The notes beneath the pieces are model-generated. The model searched no databases. It worked only from the letters and a program-made list of their open reading frames with translations, and was not told the DNA's origin. From an uncultured Lachnospiraceae bacterium (GTDB taxonomy: Bacteria > Bacillota_A > Clostridia > Lachnospirales > Lachnospiraceae), in contig CAMWMM010000167.1 of the NCBI GenBank assembly GCA_947175285.1, positions 1 to 9,287 on the forward strand: a stretch of DNA of 9,287 bases, written 5' to 3'. This document shows positions 1-7,317 of the stretch, one piece after another; the stretch's first letter is position 1, and every line of letters starts with the position of its first letter. A program made the position numbers and the translations under genes.

Positions 1-740
1 GTCTCATACAGATATTGCAGCAGCGCACCGGAAGCGAGCAGACCAACCTGAAATTCTTCAATGCCCAGACCAAGCAGAGAAGTCACATGAAAATGTTTCA
101 ACAAACATTTCCGGCAGATATCTTCATCAAAATAATGATTCGGCAGCGAATAAAGTGCCGTTCCAAAGCGGTTTTTCATCTCTTCAATGTTAAATCCGCT
201 GACAAGAAACGCTTCGTTGCAGATAATCTCGGATGGTGCATATTTGTTGATTTCATCCTGCAGTTTACGGATATCTTCCACTTCTGTCAGGTAATAATCG
301 CCCGTTGTAACGTCAGCGACGGAAATGCCAATTTTCTCCGGCAGATAAGCAACGCAGAGAAGATAATTGTTTCTGGAATCATCGATTGCCTGAATGTCTA
401 AATTTGTGCCCGGTGTTACAATTCTTGTTACTTCCCGCTTTACAAGCCCTTTTACCAGCCTCGGATCCTCCATCTGTTCACAGATAGCGACCTTATAACC
501 TTTTGCCACCAGCCTGCTTAAATATCCGTCTACGGCGTGATAAGGAACTCCGCACATCGGCGCGCGTTCATCCTGTCCGCAGCTTCTTCCCGTCAATGTA
601 ATTTCCAGTTCTTTTGAAGCAATCTGCGCATCTTCAAAAAACATCTCATAGAAATCGCCGAGACGATAAAAAAGAATACAATCTGGGTATTCTTTTTTTG
701 TTTCCATATATTGCTGCATCATGGGAGTTAATTCTGCCAT
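1..740 (-). CDS. mutS: DNA mismatch repair protein MutS, N-terminal part (runs off the window)
   Basis: MutS recognises mismatched bases and small loops in newly replicated DNA and recruits MutL. Only the first 246 codons are present; the frame is open to base 1, so the clamp, ATPase and dimerisation domains lie outside. The N-terminus reads MAELTPMMQQY, and the mismatch-reading motif GDFYEMF is at residues 28-34, with Phe30 and Glu32 matching the Phe and Glu that contact the mispair in the family. The conserved stretches RAPMCGVPYHA (about 59-69), VAICEQMEDP (about 84-93) and REVTRIVTPGT (about 102-112) follow. Residues about 1-115 form the mismatch-binding domain and the rest the connector domain. 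The ATG at 738-740 lies 34 bases after the miaB stop. A purine-rich AAGAGAAAGACGG stretch upstream is only a weak ribosome binding site, so translation may depend partly on miaB. The miaB-mutS order is known in Firmicutes, where mutL usually comes next. Identity is secure. Confidence 0.97.
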   Translation of the reverse strand, partial: MAELTPMMQQYMETKKEYPDCILFYRLGDFYEMFFEDAQIASKELEITLTGRSCGQDERAPMCGVPYHAVDGYLSRLVAKGYKVAICEQMEDPRLVKGLVKREVTRIVTPGTNLDIQAIDDSRNNYLLCVAYLPEKIGISVADVTTGDYYLTEVEDIRKLQDEINKYAPSEIICNEAFLVSGFNIEEMKNRFGTALYSLPNHYFDEDICRKCLLKHFHVTSLLGLGIEEFQVGLLASGALLQYLYE

Positions 741-774
741 GTTTCGTACCGTCTTTCTCTTATTTTTGTATCTC

Positions 775-2163
775 TTATTTGCTTTCGACAACATGCCCGG
801 TATAATAAAACCCATGGCATTCATCCAAAGAAACCATCATCAGTCTGCCTATGTATGAAGCATCTCCTGGGAAATGCACGAGCATGTTATTCGAGAGTCT
901 GCCCGTAACGAGCGAAGAATCCTGCTCGTTTATTTCTTCCACAAGCGCCTCCATTATTTTTCCCTGCATGGTAAGCGCTCTCTTTTTTGCCGTTTGCTGA
1001 ACAACGGAAAGCAGTTTATCAAAATTTTCCTTTACCAGTTCTTCCGAAACCTGATTTTCCATCGCCGCAGCAGGTGTACCGGTTCTTTTGGAATAAATAA
1101 ACGTAAAGGCATTGTCGTATTCTGCTTTTTTCACAACGTCTATCGTTTCTTCCACATCCTGCGCCGTTTCGCCGGGAAATCCTACAATAATGTCAGTTGT
1201 AATGGCTATATCGGGAATAGCCTCTTTGATTTTTGCCACAAGCGCAAGATACTGTGCTTTTGTATACCGCCTGTTCATTGCCTGCAAAATTCTGTCAGAG
1301 CCTGACTGCAGAGGCAGATGCAGGTGTCTGCATATCTTACGGGAATTTTTCATGACCTCAATCAATTCATCTGATAAATCTTTTGGGTGGGAAGTCATGA
1401 AACGGATTCTTCTAATCCCATCTATTTTCTCTATTTCCTGTAATAACTGTGCAAAACTCATCGGATGATCCAGATTTCTGCCATAAGAATTAACATTCTG
1501 TCCAAGCAGCATGACTTCTACCACGCCGTCTGCCGCCAGTTTTTCAATTTCCTTTATAATTTCCTTCGGTTCTCTGCTTCGCTCCCGCCCTCTGACATAA
1601 GGTACAATACAGTAGCTGCAGAAATTATTACAGCCAAACATGATATTAATGCCGGATTTGTAGGAATATTTCCGGCTGACGGGTAAATCTTCCACGATTT
1701 TATCCGTTTCCTGCCAGATATCTATTGTCATCCCTTCATTTTCAAACATTGTCACAAGAAGTTTAGCAAAATTGAAAATATTGTGAGTACCAAAAACCAA
1801 ATCTACAAAACGATAACTTTTCTTTATTTTTTCAATCACGGTCGGTTCCTGCATCATACAGCCGCATAAGGCAATTTTTAAATGGGGATTTTTCTTTTTC
1901 ATACTGCCAAGATAACCAAGTCTTCCGTAAACTCTCTGGTTTGCATTATCTCTGACTGTGCAGGTGTTGTAGATAACGAAATCCGCTGCTTCTTCCGAAT
2001 CAGTCATTTCATAACCGACCTCAAGCAAAATTCCGGCAAGCTTTTCGGAGTCTCTGGCGTTCATCTGACAGCCAAAAGTGGTTACGCAGCAAAGCGGTTT
2101 TCGTCCAAGTTTGCTGCCAAGTTTTTGCACATACTCTCCTGCTTTTGCAATATTTTCATCCAT
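775..2163 (-). CDS. miaB: tRNA-2-methylthio-N6-dimethylallyladenosine synthase MiaB
   Basis: MiaB is a radical-SAM methylthiotransferase that adds a methylthio group to i6A37 of tRNAs reading UNN codons, which stabilises codon pairing. Counting from the ATG at 2163 (462 residues), the N-terminal domain has the three auxiliary-cluster cysteines Cys32 (FGCQMN), Cys68 (YNTCTVRDNA) and Cys102 (LCGCM). The radical-SAM cluster is CNNFCSYC, with Cys178, Cys182 and Cys185, followed by IVPYVRGRE. LGQNVNSYG, SHPKDL, HLPLQSGS, MNRRYT and IVGFPGET are family signatures that separate MiaB from MtaB and RimO. A TRAM domain fills about the last 60 residues. A longer in-frame ATG at 2187 would add eight residues (MQKGRRHQ) but has no ribosome binding site, whereas 2163 is preceded by AGAAAGG and AGAAG; I prefer 2163. 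The gene lies 60 bases after degV, across a pair of hairpins, and 34 bases before mutS. All catalytic cysteines are present. Confidence 0.96.
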   Translation of the reverse strand: MDENIAKAGEYVQKLGSKLGRKPLCCVTTFGCQMNARDSEKLAGILLEVGYEMTDSEEAADFVIYNTCTVRDNANQRVYGRLGYLGSMKKKNPHLKIALCGCMMQEPTVIEKIKKSYRFVDLVFGTHNIFNFAKLLVTMFENEGMTIDIWQETDKIVEDLPVSRKYSYKSGINIMFGCNNFCSYCIVPYVRGRERSREPKEIIKEIEKLAADGVVEVMLLGQNVNSYGRNLDHPMSFAQLLQEIEKIDGIRRIRFMTSHPKDLSDELIEVMKNSRKICRHLHLPLQSGSDRILQAMNRRYTKAQYLALVAKIKEAIPDIAITTDIIVGFPGETAQDVEETIDVVKKAEYDNAFTFIYSKRTGTPAAAMENQVSEELVKENFDKLLSVVQQTAKKRALTMQGKIMEALVEEINEQDSSLVTGRLSNNMLVHFPGDASYIGRLMMVSLDECHGFYYTGHVVESK

Positions 2164-2170
2164 TTGGTGT

Positions 2171-2183
2171 CTTCTGCCTTTCT
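2171..2183 (-). promoter_or_regulatory. Ribosome binding region deciding the miaB start
   Basis: Reading the minus strand, AGAAAGG (2183-2177) and AGAAG (2175-2171) lie 13 and 7 bases before the ATG at 2163. The alternative ATG at 2187 has only AT-rich sequence before it. The match to anti-Shine-Dalgarno is moderate, so the choice is likely but not certain. Confidence 0.5.
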
Positions 2184-2203
2184 GCATATTCTATATAAAT
2201 CAC

Positions 2204-2224
2204 AAAGAATGCTTTGCATTCTTT
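2204..2224 (-). terminator. Hairpin after degV, possible weak terminator or attenuator
   Basis: A perfect 9-bp inverted repeat: AAAGAATGC, a 3-base loop, then GCATTCTTT. It begins within the last base of the degV stop codon. On the minus strand it is followed by GTGATTT rather than a clean T run, and the stem is AT-rich at its base, so it would be a leaky terminator at best. It could equally act as an mRNA processing or stability element between degV and miaB. The repeat is seen directly; its function is inferred. Confidence 0.4.
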
Positions 2225-3102
2225 TAGCTGAGCATGTCAGTGCTCAGCTTTTTGCAGCACGCAACTGCCAGAGAACCGGGGCCTATATGACATGACACGC
2301 TTAATGACAAAGGGTCCATATGAATATTATAACCCGGAAATGCCTCCTGCCCTTCCGCCTTAAACTGATTGGCTGCCTCCAAATCATACGTATATGCCAT
2401 CATTAACTCGATATTATCCGGACTGTCGCCGCCAAATCGATTATTCATATCATTTCGGATAGCATTTATCATAATGGATTTGCCCTGCGACACAGTACGT
2501 GCTTTGGCAAATGCATCCAGTTTTTCTCCCTGAATTTGTAAAACAGGCTTCAATTTTAAAATCGTACCAAGCGCTGCCGCTGCCGGTGTAATTCTTCCGC
2601 CCTTTTTCAGATAAAAAAGTGTATCCAACATAATATAAATACTGGAATTAAATTTATCCTTTTCCAGAATATCTTTGATTTCGACAGCGTTTTTTCCCTG
2701 CTCAACCAGTGCAAGTGCATCTAATACAGACTGTCTTTGGGTAATGGAAATCCGTTGGTTGTTAACAACCTGCACCTTACCCTCATAATCCGCTGAAAGC
2801 ATGAGAGCGCTCTGACAGGAACCGCTCAAACCGCTGGACATAGGAATATGCACAATTTCTTCATATTCTTTTAGTAATTCATCCCACAAATTCAAGACCG
2901 CTTCCGGTGTCGGCTGGCTTGTCACAACATTCGCTCCTGCAGCCAGTTTTTCATAAAATTCCGCCTGAGACAATGTGATATCCTCATAATATGTTTCTTC
3001 ATCAATCATAAACGGCATCGGCAAAACAGAAATCCCCATCCTTTTTGCCTCATTCTGTGTAATTCCGCTGTTACTGTCAGTAACAATTGCAACTTTTGAC
3101 AT
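2224..3102 (-). CDS. DegV family fatty-acid-binding protein (FakB-type)
   Basis: DegV/FakB proteins bind a single fatty acid in a buried pocket and present its carboxylate to the kinase FakA, which makes the acyl-phosphate used in phospholipid synthesis. The 292 residues fit the family's usual length of about 280-290. Family marks are VTDSNSG at 7-13, TSQPTP at 61-66, the SSGLSGS loop at 89-95 (the fatty-acid carboxylate contact region), LDTLFYLKKGGRI at 159-171, KP at 185-186, and SVSCHIGPGSLA at 268-279 near the C-terminus, where His272 sits in the conserved H-x-GPG motif. The ATG at 3102 follows a GGGGGG ribosome binding site by 8 bases and lies 20 bases after recG. A fakA gene lies just upstream of recG in the same apparent operon, which supports a FakB role. 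The acyl-chain preference cannot be read from the sequence. Family membership is firm; partnership with the neighbouring FakA is inference. Confidence 0.93.
   Translation of the reverse strand: MSKVAIVTDSNSGITQNEAKRMGISVLPMPFMIDEETYYEDITLSQAEFYEKLAAGANVVTSQPTPEAVLNLWDELLKEYEEIVHIPMSSGLSGSCQSALMLSADYEGKVQVVNNQRISITQRQSVLDALALVEQGKNAVEIKDILEKDKFNSSIYIMLDTLFYLKKGGRITPAAAALGTILKLKPVLQIQGEKLDAFAKARTVSQGKSIMINAIRNDMNNRFGGDSPDNIELMMAYTYDLEAANQFKAEGQEAFPGYNIHMDPLSLSVSCHIGPGSLAVACCKKLSTDMLS
2226..2249. repeat. Perfect 9-bp inverted repeat spanning the degV stop codon
   Basis: AGCTGAGCA and TGCTCAGCT pair perfectly around a 6-base loop. The repeat covers the last codons of degV and the first transcribed base of its TAA stop (2226). 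Read on the plus strand it is followed by five T's (2249-2253), the shape of an intrinsic terminator for transcripts entering from the mutS/miaB side, although no plus-strand gene is visible. Read on the minus strand it is preceded by A's and directly followed by the second hairpin at 2204-2224. It is GC-richer and more stable-looking than its neighbour. Confidence 0.5.
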
Positions 3103-3110
3103 ATTGTGGT

Positions 3111-3116
3111 CCCCCC
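3111..3116 (-). promoter_or_regulatory. G6 ribosome binding site of degV
   Basis: The minus strand reads TGATGGGGGGACC before the degV ATG. Six consecutive G's form the Shine-Dalgarno element with an 8-base spacer. A pure G tract is less usual than AGGAGG and, as a homopolymer, could change length by slippage and so alter translation of degV. Confidence 0.6.
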
Positions 3117-3122
3117 ATCACT

Positions 3123-5168
3123 TTATATTGTCCTAAAATCAATCGTATTTTCAGCCGACTTTTCCAAAACAGTCCTAAGCTGTCTATGTATTTCATCCTC
3201 TAATTCCGGGTCACATAAGGAAATTGCATCCGCTTCCTCACTTGCCTGCTGTAACACGGCAGCATCCGTATAAATATCTCCTAATGTAAACGATAATATT
3301 CCGCTCTGTCTGATACCGAATAAATCACCCGGTCCGCGCATTTTTAAATCCTGACTTGATATATAGAAACCGTCATTGGAATGATTCAAAATCTGCAAAC
3401 GCTCCATGGTTTCCTTATTTTCCGAAGTACTGATGAAAATGCAGTAAGACTGATATTCTCCGCGTCCTACACGTCCGCGCAGCTGATGCAGTCCGGCAAG
3501 TCCGAAACGCTCCGCATTTTCTACCATCATGACGGTCGCATTCGGCACATTAATACCAACCTCAATAACAGTCGTAGATACCAACACATCAATATGATGT
3601 GCTTCAAACTGCTCCATAATCCGATTTTTTTCCGCAGGTTTCATTTTTCCGTGTAAAGAAGCAACCTGAATGGATGACGGGAAAACTGCCCTTAGCTTAG
3701 CCGTATAAGAAACAACATCCTCCAGTTCATCCATCTCTCCTTCTTCCACCATTGGACAGATAATATATGCCTGTCTGCCCGCAGCTACTTCCTTTTCGAT
3801 AAAACGGTATGCCGTATCACGGTAGGACGTCCCCACAACGCAGTTTTTAATCGGCAGCCTGTCTGCCGGTAATTCATCCAAAACGGAAATGTGTAAATCC
3901 CCATATAAAATAATCGCTAACGTCCGTGGTATCGGTGTAGCGCTCATCACAAGCACATGAACCGCACTGCCTTTTCCGGCAAGCGTTTCCCGCTGTCTGA
4001 CACCGAAACGATGCTGTTCGTCCGTAATGACCAGCGCCAGCTTATGATATATCACCTTATCCTGAATAAGCGCATGCGTACCGATAATCACATCGGCTTC
4101 GCCGCTTTCTATCTGCGCATATATGACTTTTCTGTCTTTTGCCGTTGTAGAACCGGTCAGTAAAACCGGATTTATCCGAAGTCCATACTGTTCTTTTAAC
4201 TTCATAAGTGCATCAAAATGCTGTTTTGCCAATACTTCCGTAGGTGCCATCATAGCGCCCTGCGCACCGTTTGCCGCACACATAAGCAGTGCCAGAAAAG
4301 CAAGGATAGTCTTTCCGGAGCCGACATCTCCCTGAATCAATCTGTTCATAACCGTATCACCGCATAAATCTGACTGAATTTCCGCCCACACTTTCTGCTG
4401 TGCGCTTGTCAGACTATATGGCAGCGATTCTATCAGTCTCTTTGTATCGGCAACTTCTATCATGCGGTATTGGTTAGGCTGTGCATGTTGACCTGACTTC
4501 ATCCTGCGAAGCATCATAATAAACAAAAAGAATTCATCAAAAACAAGCCGTTTTCTTGCCTGTATCAGAATTTCTTTATCTGCCGGAAAGTGCATATGAT
4601 ACACGGCGTCCCGGCGTGACATGAACTGATATTTTTTTATAATAGACGCCGGTAAAAATTCCTCTTCCGGCACACACACCGAAAAAGCCTGTGTCACTGC
4701 CTTAGTCACCGCATGATTGCTCAAACCTTTTGTCAGCATATACTTTGGCAGTAAACGGTTTGTCATCGCCTCATACTCTTCCGGTTTATAAGTTTTTGCC
4801 TGTTCCATCACAAACTTATTCCCTTTTTGCTGGAGCAGTCCCCGTAAAATATAAAATGTTCCTTTTTTTAGCGTGTTTTTCAAATAAGGCATATTAAAAT
4901 AGGTCATCTGTATCGTACCGGAAGCATCCTGCACCGTAAAATTCAAAATACTTAAATTTCTTATATGCTTTACTGACATATTTCCGGTAATTACGCCGCG
5001 GATGGCAACACGCTCTCCCACCGCCGCTTTTGCAATTGCCACAGGCGGCTCAAACTGCTCATAATCCTTGGGATAATAATGCAGTAATTCCTCCGCCTGC
5101 GTAATGCCAAGTTTAGAAAAAAGTTTTGCTGTCTTTTCTCCGATTCCCTTTAATGCAATGATGTCCAT
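3123..5168 (-). CDS. recG: ATP-dependent DNA helicase RecG
   Basis: RecG is a monomeric double-strand DNA translocase that regresses stalled replication forks and remodels branched recombination intermediates. The 681 residues match the family's usual length. In order: a helix-hairpin-helix-like N-terminus (LKGIGEKTA, 6-14); the OB-fold wedge domain, about 50-135, that splits the fork (FTVQDASGTIQMTYFN at 77-92); the Q-like motif LTSAQ (253-257); Walker A GDVGSGKT (280-287); motif Ia MAPTEVLAKQH (307-317); IIGTHALIQ (361-369); the DEQH box at 383-386 (DEQHRFGVRQR); motif III SATPIPRT (409-416); then helicase domain 2 with VIEVGINVPNAT (534-545) and motif VI HQLRGRVGRG (561-570). The C-terminal region carries the SQDLKMRGPGDLFGIRQSG signature (605-623). 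All ATPase motifs are intact. The start lies 15 bases after the fakA stop with only TAAGG in between as a weak ribosome signal, so translational coupling to fakA is plausible. The fakA-recG neighbourhood is conserved in Firmicutes. Confidence 0.98.
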   Translation of the reverse strand: MDIIALKGIGEKTAKLFSKLGITQAEELLHYYPKDYEQFEPPVAIAKAAVGERVAIRGVITGNMSVKHIRNLSILNFTVQDASGTIQMTYFNMPYLKNTLKKGTFYILRGLLQQKGNKFVMEQAKTYKPEEYEAMTNRLLPKYMLTKGLSNHAVTKAVTQAFSVCVPEEEFLPASIIKKYQFMSRRDAVYHMHFPADKEILIQARKRLVFDEFFLFIMMLRRMKSGQHAQPNQYRMIEVADTKRLIESLPYSLTSAQQKVWAEIQSDLCGDTVMNRLIQGDVGSGKTILAFLALLMCAANGAQGAMMAPTEVLAKQHFDALMKLKEQYGLRINPVLLTGSTTAKDRKVIYAQIESGEADVIIGTHALIQDKVIYHKLALVITDEQHRFGVRQRETLAGKGSAVHVLVMSATPIPRTLAIILYGDLHISVLDELPADRLPIKNCVVGTSYRDTAYRFIEKEVAAGRQAYIICPMVEEGEMDELEDVVSYTAKLRAVFPSSIQVASLHGKMKPAEKNRIMEQFEAHHIDVLVSTTVIEVGINVPNATVMMVENAERFGLAGLHQLRGRVGRGEYQSYCIFISTSENKETMERLQILNHSNDGFYISSQDLKMRGPGDLFGIRQSGILSFTLGDIYTDAAVLQQASEEADAISLCDPELEDEIHRQLRTVLEKSAENTIDFRTI

Positions 5169-5183
5169 ACGTAATCTTTAACC

Positions 5184-6878
5184 TTATTCCACAGAGACAA
5201 TATAGTAATAAATAGGCTGTCCGCCGTACTGCAGTTCAATATCACAGCTTCCATATTTTTTCTCTACTTCCTCACGAATGCCTTCCGCATCCTCCCTTGT
5301 CACATCCGCGCCGTAATAGATACTGATAAGTTCCATGTTCTCAGACATCATTTCGTCAATCATCTTAAGTGTAACATCTTTCATGTCGCTGCCTACGGAC
5401 AAAATTCCGTCATCACCGATACCCATAAAATCACCCTGTTTGATTTCCTTATCATCAATCGTCGTGTCTCTTACAGCATAAGTAACCTGTCCTGTATGCA
5501 CATTTTTAATTTCCTCTGTCATGGTTTCCGTATTTTCCTCAATGGGCAAATCCGGAACGTAATTGATAACCGCCGTAATTCCCTGTGGCACTGTTTTCGT
5601 GGGAATCACAACAATATTTTTATCTTCCACTAATGTCTGTGCCTGATTCGCAGCCATAATAATATTCTTATTGTTAGGAAGAATGAAGATATTGTCCGCA
5701 TTGACTTTTTCAATCGCCTGCAGCATATCCTCCGTACTCGGATTCATCGTCTGTCCGCCCTCAATAATATAATCCACACCAAGTCCTGTTAAAATCTCAT
5801 TGATGCCATCCCCGACAGAAACTGCAATAAAGCCGGTTTCTTTCTTCGGCTCCTCTGCACTTGTACTTGTCTGGGGAACCTCTGTTACGGTATCGGTTTT
5901 GCCCGACATCTTAAAGAGCTTTTCCTGATGTTCCAGTCTCATATTATCTATTTTCATATTGGAAAGTGCGCCGTACTTCAATGCCTTTTGAATAGCAAGC
6001 CCCGGGTCATTGGTATGTACATGCACTTTTACCACATCATCATCAGCCACGACCACTATGGAATCACCGATGGATTCCAGATATTCCTTAAAATCCATCT
6101 CCATTTTAATATTAAACACTTTATTCAGCATAATGATAAATTCCGTACAATACCCAAATTTAATATCCGCATTTGCCTGCGCCTCAAGATTGGGGGAGAA
6201 TCTCTGCATAGGAGAACTCTGTACACCGGATATCGTCAAATCCAATTCCTTGCCAAGAAATGCGTCATAAGCGCCTTTTAAAACCTGCATCAGCCCCTGG
6301 CCGCCGGAATCCACAACACCTGCCTGTTTTAATACCGGAAGCATCTCCGGCGTCTGGTTTAACACTTCATCCGCATGACGGATAATCTGTCCCAGAAAAT
6401 CCGCAAGGTCTTCCACTCCGGCATCAGCCAGTTCCCTTGCTTTTTCAGCGCCGCCTTTTGCTACGGTTAAAATTGTACCTTCTTTCGGCTTCATAACTGC
6501 TTTGTATGCCGTTTCCACAGCATTTTCAAAAGCATCTGCCAGCACCGGAACCGTTATTTCCTGATGCGCTTTGATTCCCTTTGTAAATCCTCTGAAAAGC
6601 TGTGATAAAATAACTCCTGAGTTTCCCCTTGCACCGCGCAGGGAACCGGAAGAAATCGCCTTGCAAAGAGAAGGCATATCAATCGTTCCCATATCATGTA
6701 ATACGGAAACCTCTTTCGCCGCAGACATAATTGTCAACGTCATATTCGTACCGGTATCTCCATCCGGCACCGGAAATACATTCAACTCATTAATCCATTC
6801 TTTTTTACTCTCAAGATTCTTTGCTCCTGCCAAGAACATTTTTGCAACCATCTTAGCATCCATACTGTTTGAAGCCAC
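5184..6878 (-). CDS. fakA: Fatty acid kinase catalytic subunit FakA (YloV, DAK2 family), GTG start
   Basis: FakA phosphorylates fatty acids delivered by FakB (DegV) proteins, giving acyl-phosphate for PlsX/PlsY. Counting from the GTG at 6878 (564 residues): a DhaL-like kinase domain, about 1-200, has the metal/ATP motif PVPDGDTGTNM with Asp39 and Asp41, the nucleotide loop SGSLRGARGNSG (77-88), AKGGAEKA (140-147) and VDSGGQGL (189-196). The middle FakA domain carries Cys244 and the HVH pair His286/His288; from memory, S. aureus FakA has the equivalent Cys240, His282 and His284 as a zinc site, with the same spacing. After a Thr/Ser/Glu-rich linker (about 326-347) comes the C-terminal FakB-docking domain, with ILPNNKNI, PTKTVPQG, and a tail ending in QPIYYYIVSVE. 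The frame could begin at a TTG at 6899, overlapping asp23, but TAAGGGAGG ending 7 bases before the GTG fixes the start. It lies 13 bases after asp23 and 15 before recG. A degV gene two positions downstream is a candidate FakB. Confidence 0.95.
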   Translation of the reverse strand: MASNSMDAKMVAKMFLAGAKNLESKKEWINELNVFPVPDGDTGTNMTLTIMSAAKEVSVLHDMGTIDMPSLCKAISSGSLRGARGNSGVILSQLFRGFTKGIKAHQEITVPVLADAFENAVETAYKAVMKPKEGTILTVAKGGAEKARELADAGVEDLADFLGQIIRHADEVLNQTPEMLPVLKQAGVVDSGGQGLMQVLKGAYDAFLGKELDLTISGVQSSPMQRFSPNLEAQANADIKFGYCTEFIIMLNKVFNIKMEMDFKEYLESIGDSIVVVADDDVVKVHVHTNDPGLAIQKALKYGALSNMKIDNMRLEHQEKLFKMSGKTDTVTEVPQTSTSAEEPKKETGFIAVSVGDGINEILTGLGVDYIIEGGQTMNPSTEDMLQAIEKVNADNIFILPNNKNIIMAANQAQTLVEDKNIVVIPTKTVPQGITAVINYVPDLPIEENTETMTEEIKNVHTGQVTYAVRDTTIDDKEIKQGDFMGIGDDGILSVGSDMKDVTLKMIDEMMSENMELISIYYGADVTREDAEGIREEVEKKYGSCDIELQYGGQPIYYYIVSVE

Positions 6879-6885
6879 CTTACGT

Positions 6886-6893
6886 CCTCCCTT
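6886..6893 (-). promoter_or_regulatory. Ribosome binding site deciding the fakA GTG start
   Basis: AAGGGAGG lies 7 bases before the GTG at 6878. The site starts inside the asp23 TAA stop codon (6894-6892), so a ribosome finishing asp23 terminates on the fakA ribosome binding site. This favours re-initiation at the GTG over the upstream TTG at 6899. Confidence 0.85.
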
Positions 6894-7251
6894 AGTCAAT
6901 TACTTTCACATCTTCAACGAAGATGTTGATTTTTTCCACTTCTATTCCGGTAAACTCTTCTACCTTATATTTGACACTGTCAATCAAATTGTCCGCCACG
7001 GCAATAATGCTGACACCATAGGAAACAATCACGTGAAAATTTAACGTTAGTTTATTGTTCTTCAGTATCACCTGTATGCCACGGGTCATACTCTCCTTTT
7101 TCAGTAACTTTACCAAACCATCTTTTACGCTCATACCCGCCATTCCGACAATGCCGAAACACTCCATCGCCACAGTGCCGGCATACTGTGCAATGACTTC
7201 ATGGTCAATCGCAATATTCCCCATATGCGTATCCATTGAAGAAGCTCTCAT
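6892..7251 (-). CDS. Asp23/Gls24 family (YloU-type) envelope stress response protein
   Basis: A small soluble protein of the Asp23/Gls24 (DUF322) family. In S. aureus Asp23 is an abundant membrane-associated alkaline-shock protein; the YloU branch, found beside yloV/fakA, has no settled biochemical role. From the ATG at 7251 it has 119 residues. Family hallmarks are MGNIAIDHEVIAQYAG near the N-terminus, AMECFGIVGMAGMSVKDGL, the strand region LTLNFHVIVSYGVSIIAVADNL, and the terminal IEVEKINIFVEDVKVID, which fits the usual VNI-V-V-V ending. No signal peptide or membrane segment is seen. A longer frame from an ATG at 7269 is possible, but AAGGAGG lies 6 bases before the ATG at 7251 and inside that longer reading, so 7251 is preferred. 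A TATAAT box stands about 38 bases upstream. The gene leads directly into fakA. Co-occurrence of yloU and yloV in Firmicutes supports the YloU assignment. Confidence 0.94.
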   Translation of the reverse strand: MRASSMDTHMGNIAIDHEVIAQYAGTVAMECFGIVGMAGMSVKDGLVKLLKKESMTRGIQVILKNNKLTLNFHVIVSYGVSIIAVADNLIDSVKYKVEEFTGIEVEKINIFVEDVKVID

Positions 7252-7257
7252 AGAATA

Positions 7258-7264
7258 CCTCCTT
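7258..7264 (-). promoter_or_regulatory. Strong ribosome binding site deciding the asp23/yloU start
   Basis: AAGGAGG, a full anti-Shine-Dalgarno match, sits 6 bases before the ATG at 7251. It lies downstream of the ATG at 7269, which has only AT-rich sequence before it. The start at 7251 is therefore well supported. Confidence 0.88.
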
Positions 7265-7288
7265 ACCATATTTTAGACATATATTCGT

Positions 7289-7317
7289 ATTATAACCTGT
7301 TACCGTGAAAAAAGAAA
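7289..7317 (-). promoter_or_regulatory. Possible internal promoter for the asp23-fakA-recG-degV cluster
   Basis: In the 66-base gap after the NUDIX gene, the minus strand contains a perfect TATAAT box (7294-7289). At the ideal 17-base spacing the -35 hexamer would be TTTCTT (7317-7312), a poor match to TTGACA, and there is no TG extension. Transcription would start near 7282, giving a leader of about 30 bases before asp23. A T-rich stretch upstream could help polymerase binding. The -10 match is seen; activity is inferred. Confidence 0.45.

Noticed and set aside
15..401. Plus-strand open frame of 128 codons
   Set aside because: It lies fully antisense to the conserved MutS N-terminus, its protein resembles no family I recognise, and it has no clear ribosome binding site.
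874..1305. Plus-strand open frame of 143 codons opposite miaB
   Set aside because: It is antisense to the conserved MiaB C-terminal half; its low-complexity Phe/Arg-rich product is typical of a shadow frame.
2191..2219. Possible promoter for miaB with TATAGAAT as the -10
   Set aside because: The -10 is imperfect and the best -35 at normal spacing matches only three of six positions; hairpin sequence explains much of the region.
3078..3118. Short frame starting at an ATG (3118) just before degV and overlapping its start out of frame (MGGPQYVKSCNCY)
   Set aside because: A possible upstream ORF, but it has no ribosome binding site and its first codons are simply the degV ribosome binding site.
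6571..7044. Plus-strand open frame of 157 codons opposite fakA and asp23
   Set aside because: It spans two well-supported minus-strand genes and the gap between them, with no recognisable protein features.
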